NCBI RefSeq assembly: GCF_011386835.1
Contig: NC_088792.1
Span: 40,228,882 to 40,292,881 of the forward strand
Origin: Chrysemys picta bellii
Lineage: Eukaryota > Chordata > Testudines > Emydidae
Direction: 5' to 3'
Length of the DNA stretch: 64,000 bases
In this document: piece by piece, positions 58,306-64,000 of the stretch
How the letters are laid out: each line of letters begins with the position of its first letter
How positions within the stretch are numbered: the stretch's first letter is position 1
Program-made: the position numbers and the translations under genes
Notes under the pieces: model-generated
Database searches by the model: none
The model's input: the letters and a program-made list of their open reading frames with translations, nothing else
Told to the model about the DNA's origin: nothing

Positions 58306-59005
58306 ATTTTGTTATGCATCCGAAGAAGTGGGCTGTAGTCCATGAAAGCTTATGCTCTAATAAATTTGTTAGTCTCTAAGGTGCCACAAGTACTCCTGTT
58401 CTTCTTTTTGCGGATACAGACTAACACGGCTGCTACTCTGAAATTTGTTACCACTCTTACACATCAAGCTGGGTCTGATGAAGAACTTTGTCAAGGCCAT
58501 TGACAAAACACAAGCAGCTTTCAAGTAGCTCTGTGGAAAATTTCCAAGATTAAGTGAAGCTAAGATAAAGGAAGGTGTCTTTGTTGGTCCTCAGATTTGT
58601 GAACTTCTTCGAGATGATGCATTTGACCATGCACTGCGTGGCAAGGAAAAGACGGCATGGAAAGCCTTCCAGTTAGTGGCAATAAATTTTCTCGGAAACA
58701 ACAAGGCAGACAACCACAGGTTGTTGGTAGAAAACCTCCTCAAGGCATACAAAAGCCTTGGTTGCAACATGTCACTAAAGATACATTTTTTGCACTCTCC
58801 TCTAGATTTTTTTCCACCAAACTGTGGAGCAGTGAGCGACGAGCACGGCGAGCGATTTCACCAGGATATTGCAACAATGGAGAAACGCTATCAGGGCAAA
58901 TGGAGCCCATCAATGCTTGCAGACTATTGCTGGACAGTGACAAGAGATGCTCCATTTAATGAATTCAAGAGACAAGCCAAGAAGTGCCAAGTAGACACTG
59001 AATAG
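58306..59005 (+). pseudogene. Transposase-like gene, 3' part
   Basis: Codons resume across the DIRS as K-I-L-L (58306-58314), are cut by a PLE tail, and continue at 58451 as PLLHIKLGLMKNFVKAIDKT. An in-frame TAG lies at 58526-58528, then LCGKFPRLSEAKIKEGVFVG, NFLGNNKADNHRLLVENLLK and AVSDEHGERFHQDIATMEKR to the stop at 59003-59005. The acidic phrase SDEHGERFHQD is a candidate for the third catalytic acid. With three TAG stops, frame changes and two insertions the gene is dead. The good similarity of its two halves in style and frame is the evidence that they were one gene. Confidence 0.7.
58308..58450 (+). mobile_element. PLE 3' tail with 7-bp duplication
   Basis: A 129-bp insert (58315-58443) running from TGCATCCGAAGAAGTGGG through GAAAGCTTATGCTC to GACTAACACGGCTGCTACTC. 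It is the same tail as at the left end of the compound PLE (5731-5850, complemented). TTTGTTA flanks it at 58308-58314 and 58444-58450. It is a strongly 5'-truncated PLE insert in transposase codons 9 bases beyond the DIRS end. Confidence 0.85.
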
Positions 59006-59282
59006 GACTAAACTATGTACATAATAGTTTTTTGCCTTTTGTTTCATAATACATTTTATTTATATAACCCTTTTGCTGATTTTTAAAGTGTTACATAAAT
59101 AGGACAGGTGAAATATTATCATGTAAAGCAACCATAAATACATGAAAAGACTTAGGTTTACAATTTATGATTAAAACTCTACTATCTACACAATATACAT
59201 AGACATAAAATGTAAAAACTTAAATATCTTAGAAACAGTAGCCAATCAGTTGTTTTAATTGTCATATTTGAATTCAGCACAT

Positions 59283-62200
59283 CAAAATACATAATAAATA
59301 GCACATTTTATCTCTGAAGCAGACGACTTCTCAAAAATTGTAGACCAGTGTTTTACTGGAATTATCTTTCTATCTGAATTACACAATTCACTCACAAGGC
59401 TGTGTAAAATTGTTGTCCCATAATACCTAAGGTATACAATGCTAAGTGATGTGACAAACAACAGTAAGTTTCATCTTATAAAGTATTCACTCGATTAGCA
59501 ATATAGAAACACTGCATCAAACTCTGGAATAAAGCTGTAAATCCAAAATACAAAAGGCCAGATTACTGACTTCAGTAGGATCAGTATGTGGCCTAAAACA
59601 TATAAATCCAAGAGATAATAACTGTTCCAATATAATGTTTTGATGTCATATTGGGCATTGGCACTAGAAATTGGGGTGGACTGATAGATGTAGGTCAAAT
59701 TTTGGTGCCTCAATTTTTGGATTGCCAAATCAATGCATTTAGGGCTTGATTTTCAGAGCCACTGAGCAATTGCTGCTCCCACTTAACTTGTCTCAAGTTG
59801 ACTGCCCAAAATCTGAGGAACATCAGTTCATGAACAGTTTTGAAAATGTAGGTCCTAATGTATACATTTTTCACTTTCATAGAAGTTAAAAATGGAAAAA
59901 AATATGTTGGTGCATCCAGTCTACCTCCCTGCTGATGCAAGAAATTGTAAAACTGCATACCTATTCTCTCAGATAAGAACTAAATATGTTCTAAAATGTT
60001 GGCTCTGAGGAATAGCTTAGCCAGAAAGCTGCATCTTTGAAACCAAAAGTATAGAAAAGCAAACTGTGAATATTTTGCTATGAACACAGATTTTAACTAT
60101 TTCTTCCTTCCTGATAGGGTGGGAGGTGAAAGAGGATAAGCAGTTTTCATATTTGGCATTTTTCTGATTGAATGTACCTATCTCTGGGTATAATTATATT
60201 AGCTGAGCATTTGACTCCTATCAAGACCACAATGGCATTATTTATTTAATTATTTTCCCCTCACACCCCGAAACAAATGTTGGGAACTCTCTTTCCATGA
60301 GGTTTCAATAAAAACAGCCTTCCTGTTGCTCTGGTCACCCACATGGCAAAAAGGAAGTTAAACTGTTTGCTGACATGTCTCTTATGGTTTGGACCTGAGC
60401 CTTCTTTCATGAGCCTGTTGCCAAAAGCTTGACTTGCAGAGACAATATTATGTGGGTTGTGACTTCACTGGGAACTGAGACCCAGGAATGGGCAAAATAT
60501 GCTGTGGAGGCTGCACACTAGCCATATCTGTGGTGATTAGGAAAGCATTACTGGTTCCACACTTTTAAAGCTGCAGCAGATGTGCTTATTTTGTGGTGAC
60601 TGTAACTCCAGCCCCTAAACCCTGGCTTAGCTAATCACAAGGAAGGTAAGTAAATGGACTATTTTCTCATGACATTTCATAAACACAGGGTTTCAAAATG
60701 AATGAAGATGGAAGGGCCATTTTGAGTCCAATAACCACCCCCCCAGCTGAACCCCTTGTGATATGCATATAATTGTGGTTTGCCTGAACTGGAGGAAAGT
60801 TCAGGATTATAATTTTGAAAGACTGGCATTGCTTAGATAGTATCTATAGCAATACTTCCTATATCTATGTTAATTCCTGTCTCACCCTTGAGTCACTTGA
60901 GAAGCTTCATGGAACCAGGTACACAACCGCTTGGCCATCTCGTTTTACTGCGTATTGATAAACTCATTAATGGTCGATAATGACATTAGTAAGTTCCGTA
61001 CACTGACCTAGATCCAGATGTGTAACTCCATTAACATCAATGAGAATTACACACAAGGAATTTCGTCTGTGTGACCCCAAGACAGCAGAAGAGAACACAT
61101 TTTCCAGAGTATAAATTGCCGAGAACCAAAGACTCAGAGGTATATTGGTTACACTTTTGGTCTAACGGACTGTTGATTCCTACTGCATACAATATGTGAC
61201 TAACTGTAACCACAAAAATAAAAATTCAAAATGTAGCTAAGCAAAGATTCACTGTAGTGACAGACATTTAGAAAAAACACCATTGCAGTTTTGCTGCTAT
61301 CCCGTGATGAAAACTATTTCTGCTCACAATTTTTTTTTTAAACAAGGGTCTGATCCTTCACCATAGAAGTCAATTGGAGTTGGCAACAGGATCAGAACTT
61401 AAAAGAGAGGATTACAAAGATAGCATTACAACTATAAAAGATCAACAATTATCGAGATTGAATTTCATTCTCCATATAGCCTATAATTAAATGACCCCAA
61501 CACTCATCTTCCAAGAAATGTCAATGATGTACAAAATACATTGCAAATGGTCTATTCCCTTTACCTAGTTTTCAATACTTTGCAATTTTAAAAACACAAG
61601 AAAAATAAAAATGTTTGAGAATGACTCATTTTATGCTTGTATTTTTCCTTAAATTACATCTATTTCTTCAGAACTAGGTTCCATGAGTTAGAAGCCTATG
61701 CCAGCACACCAAAAATAAACAACAATTGGTGTACTTAATTTGCATATGTGATTACTGTATTTGTTGTTATTATTTAGCAACTAAAGGCCCCCACTAAAAT
61801 TGAGTGCCCTTTGTGATAGGTTCTGTAATCTGTACATACACATAGAAAGAAACAGTTCCTGCTGTGAAGAGTTTACAGTATAATAAGACCAAAAAAAAAA
61901 AAAAGATAGACTGGGAGAAAGGAAGTATTATTATTATCACCATATTACAAATGGGGAACTGGCAGACAATGTGTTTAGTAAATCCACTGCACCAAAAGCA
62001 ATGGGTGTTAGACAGGGCCTCTAGGTGCTACTGTAATATAAATAACAACAGCAACAACAAAAGTACTAAGTCGAAGTGGGAGGAGGAGGGAGGCTTTCTT
62101 CTCCTTTTGATACATGAGGGAGTTAGGCTGGGGCAGGTCAAAATATTTTGTTGAAAATTGGCGTTTTGATGAAACAACCATTTTCTAGAAAGTTCCCACT

Positions 62201-64000
62201 TCCTTGAACATTTTTGATTTTCCATCAGAAAACTACAAATGTTTTGATATTTTGAAAAATCTTAATTTTTTCACTGAAAATTTCAGCAAAATCAATTCCA
62301 CCTAATTTTTGTTGACTTGTGTCTGGAAATTCCACCCCCTGCCCCCCACCAGCTAGCACTAATTTCACTTTATAACTTCTATTGAAGTCAAAGCACATTA
62401 CAGTTCATAGTATTAAGGTTAAAATCTTTTTTCCATTTACGTAAGAGCATAGCCCAGTGAGCCCAGTAGACTAGTGTAGGCTGTTCTCCGACCCAGTTCT
62501 AAGACAAAAGACTAATGCAGACATGGCCAAGGTCTGCCTTTGGATGCCCCTGCATAGCTGGAATTATCTGTATGGGAGCACCACTGAGAGCATTATACGG
62601 CCCTTTTCAGCCTACCCTTCACTTTCAGTGGTCTCCAGAGAATCACAGATTGCCTTCCTGTGCCAATCGGAAAAAAGAATAAGGCAGGTCTGCTTATTTC
62701 AGCATATTGCACTAGAAATAGTGTTACCCCTCACCCCACCCCAGTGGCACAGAAACCACTAAACATTGAAGTCTAAGCAAATCTTGATAAATAATATGGC
62801 ATTCTTTGAAGGCTGTCTGATCAATAAATGCTACCTTATCTTGTCTCTGAACAACTGTGTGTATATATCCCCCTCAAGAAGTAGAGGAGATTGGTCAGAC
62901 AGAATCTCCAGCCATGAAATCTCAGCTGGTTATCTCTTATTTGATTACTATTGCAGTACATACATACTCAGCAGAGCTCCCTTATCAGGTTAGATGGTAC
63001 AAACTTGGCTACGGTAACAAAAGTGCTGTAATTTTACATTTTCTAGACACACTGTTATACATTCTTTTTCAGAACATTGGTTCAACAATCTCTACGGTAT
63101 GTAAGAAAAATACTTAAATACATTTGACTGGCCTGAAAATACTCTACAAACATATTCATAATGGCTATGGAAAGCAAATGCCAAGTGCAATGTTCTTATA
63201 CTGACTGTATACATTAAGTTATCAGAAACAATTATATTGTGCTAAAGTCTACACTGGAGGTGAAAAGGATGCAAAATGAGCGCACATGTGAAGGTCAAGG
63301 ATGCTATACCAAGTGTTGGTTTTATGGGATAGCATGGGGAAATGATGGGTCCAGTTGTACATGGTGCTGAGTTTCGTCTGCCAGGCTTCCTTAGGCTGAA
63401 GCACTTTGGGGAGGAGACCAGCTTCTTGTTATGTACATGTAGAACACTTAGCACAATGGGCCCTGGGCCCTGATTGGGGCACCCACCAGCTATAGCAATA
63501 CAAAGAATTACTAATATTATTATGCAATACTTGGTCTTTGACTTATATGAGCATTGCAGGTACACTCTGCTGCACTATACAACTGTTTATAATACAGCAA
63601 TAGGAAAAATGGTGAGTTCAAGTTTTAATGCTATTTTGTACTTCTTGCAAGACATTTTTCACTGCCAATGTAAATAAATAAATAAGTCCATAATAATTTT
63701 AGGAAGAGGCAAAGGTCAGTTTTCTTTTCATGCCAACCTATTTAATCACTTATCATCCCCTTATATTAAACAAAACATATCGCTACGTTTTATATTCTTA
63801 TCTTGATGCCTGAGGATTTGTGGACTTACTGCTATGATTACTGAGATGACTGTAGAGTTCCAAGTATATTAGAGTTCTATGTTTATTAGGAATTCTAACT
63901 GATACGAATTGCATCTTTCCAATATAACAAAATGCTGAAAAAGATTTAATGGTGGAAATATATGTGTAAAGACAATGGAAATATATTAACAAAAGCTTAC
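59283..64000. other. No gene recognised; copies of dispersed repeats
   Basis: AT-rich sequence. Members of the CTAGCACAATGGGGCCC family lie at about 61800-62050 and 63425-63525, a diverged GAAAATTTT-type palindromic repeat at about 62130-62340, and short TCAATGGGAGTTA-type repeats near 61010-61075 and 61345-61400. No exon with splice and domain support was found, although more exons of the minus-strand receptor gene could be expected in this direction. Confidence 0.4.

Larger units (their letters stand above)
50848..59282 (+). mobile_element. Old DNA transposon of unassigned family, split by DIRS and PLE
   Basis: With the DIRS (52406-58305) and PLE tail removed this is about 2.4 kb. The left end (50848-50910) and the complement of the right end (59221-59282) look like diverged inverted repeats: TTAAAATTGTTGATTGGCT against ATTAAAACAACTGATTGGCT, then AAGATAT in both. 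Between them is one decayed reading frame with zinc-finger-like cysteines and a DDE-like layout. Sequence next to the DIRS rejoins in frame across the insertion. No target duplication was identified. Confidence 0.6.

Noticed and set aside
1..64000. CRISPR arrays, operons or phage-like defence genes
   Set aside because: No regularly spaced short repeats with unique spacers and no dense co-directional genes; repeats and spliced exons identify vertebrate DNA.

Overview
The window is vertebrate nuclear DNA. The mix of repeats points to a turtle or a closely related sauropsid: 5'-truncated CR1 LINEs, a Penelope-like retroelement (PLE) with its abundant tail repeat, a DIRS retrotransposon, hAT-type MITEs with 8-bp target duplications, and solo LTRs. 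I see no bacterial-style gene, operon, CRISPR array or rRNA. Most long open frames are inside repeats. The one host gene I can support is split into small exons on the minus strand.

Host gene. Five exons (29866-29948, 29678-29774, 21996-22071, 20262-20327, 18403-18513, all minus) have consensus splice sites and compatible phases. They read as one C-terminus: the end of an EGF-like module, one membrane span, and a cytoplasmic tail with two F-A-N-P-L-Y motifs on separate exons, then a stop codon and an AATAAA signal at 18118-18123. This is the 3' end of a type I endocytic receptor of LDL-receptor/MAM style; MALRD1 is a candidate, not a certain identification. The DNA to the right is probably its intronic territory, and the DNA below about 18100 is intergenic.

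Left part (1-17.8 kb). Three copies of a GC-rich hAT MITE (101-307, 4360-4634, 4797-5054) each have 8-bp duplications. A compound PLE (5721-9229) is built as an inverted 3' tail followed by a longer forward copy, with a 10-bp duplication around the whole. Then come SINE-like repeats, a C-rich TIR element (13587-14785), a foldback MITE (15285-15583) and a solo LTR (17118-17802).

Middle (17.8-48 kb). The gene's exons and introns hold a second inverted PLE-tail compound with a 14-bp duplication (19893-20054), another MITE copy (22401-22699), a CR1 with a probable twin-priming inversion (31090-32060), a CR1 split by a solo LTR with a 5-bp duplication (38815-40160), and an hAT MITE (42594-42941).

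Right part (48-64 kb). A CR1 (48570-50255) is followed by a three-layer nest. An old DNA transposon (about 50848-59282) encodes a DDE-like protein of a family I cannot name. A nearly intact DIRS element (52406-58305, minus) with gag, RT/RNase H and tyrosine-recombinase frames, inverted terminal repeats and an internal complementary region has inserted in it. A 129-bp PLE tail with a 7-bp duplication landed beside the DIRS. The last 4.7 kb has no recognised gene.
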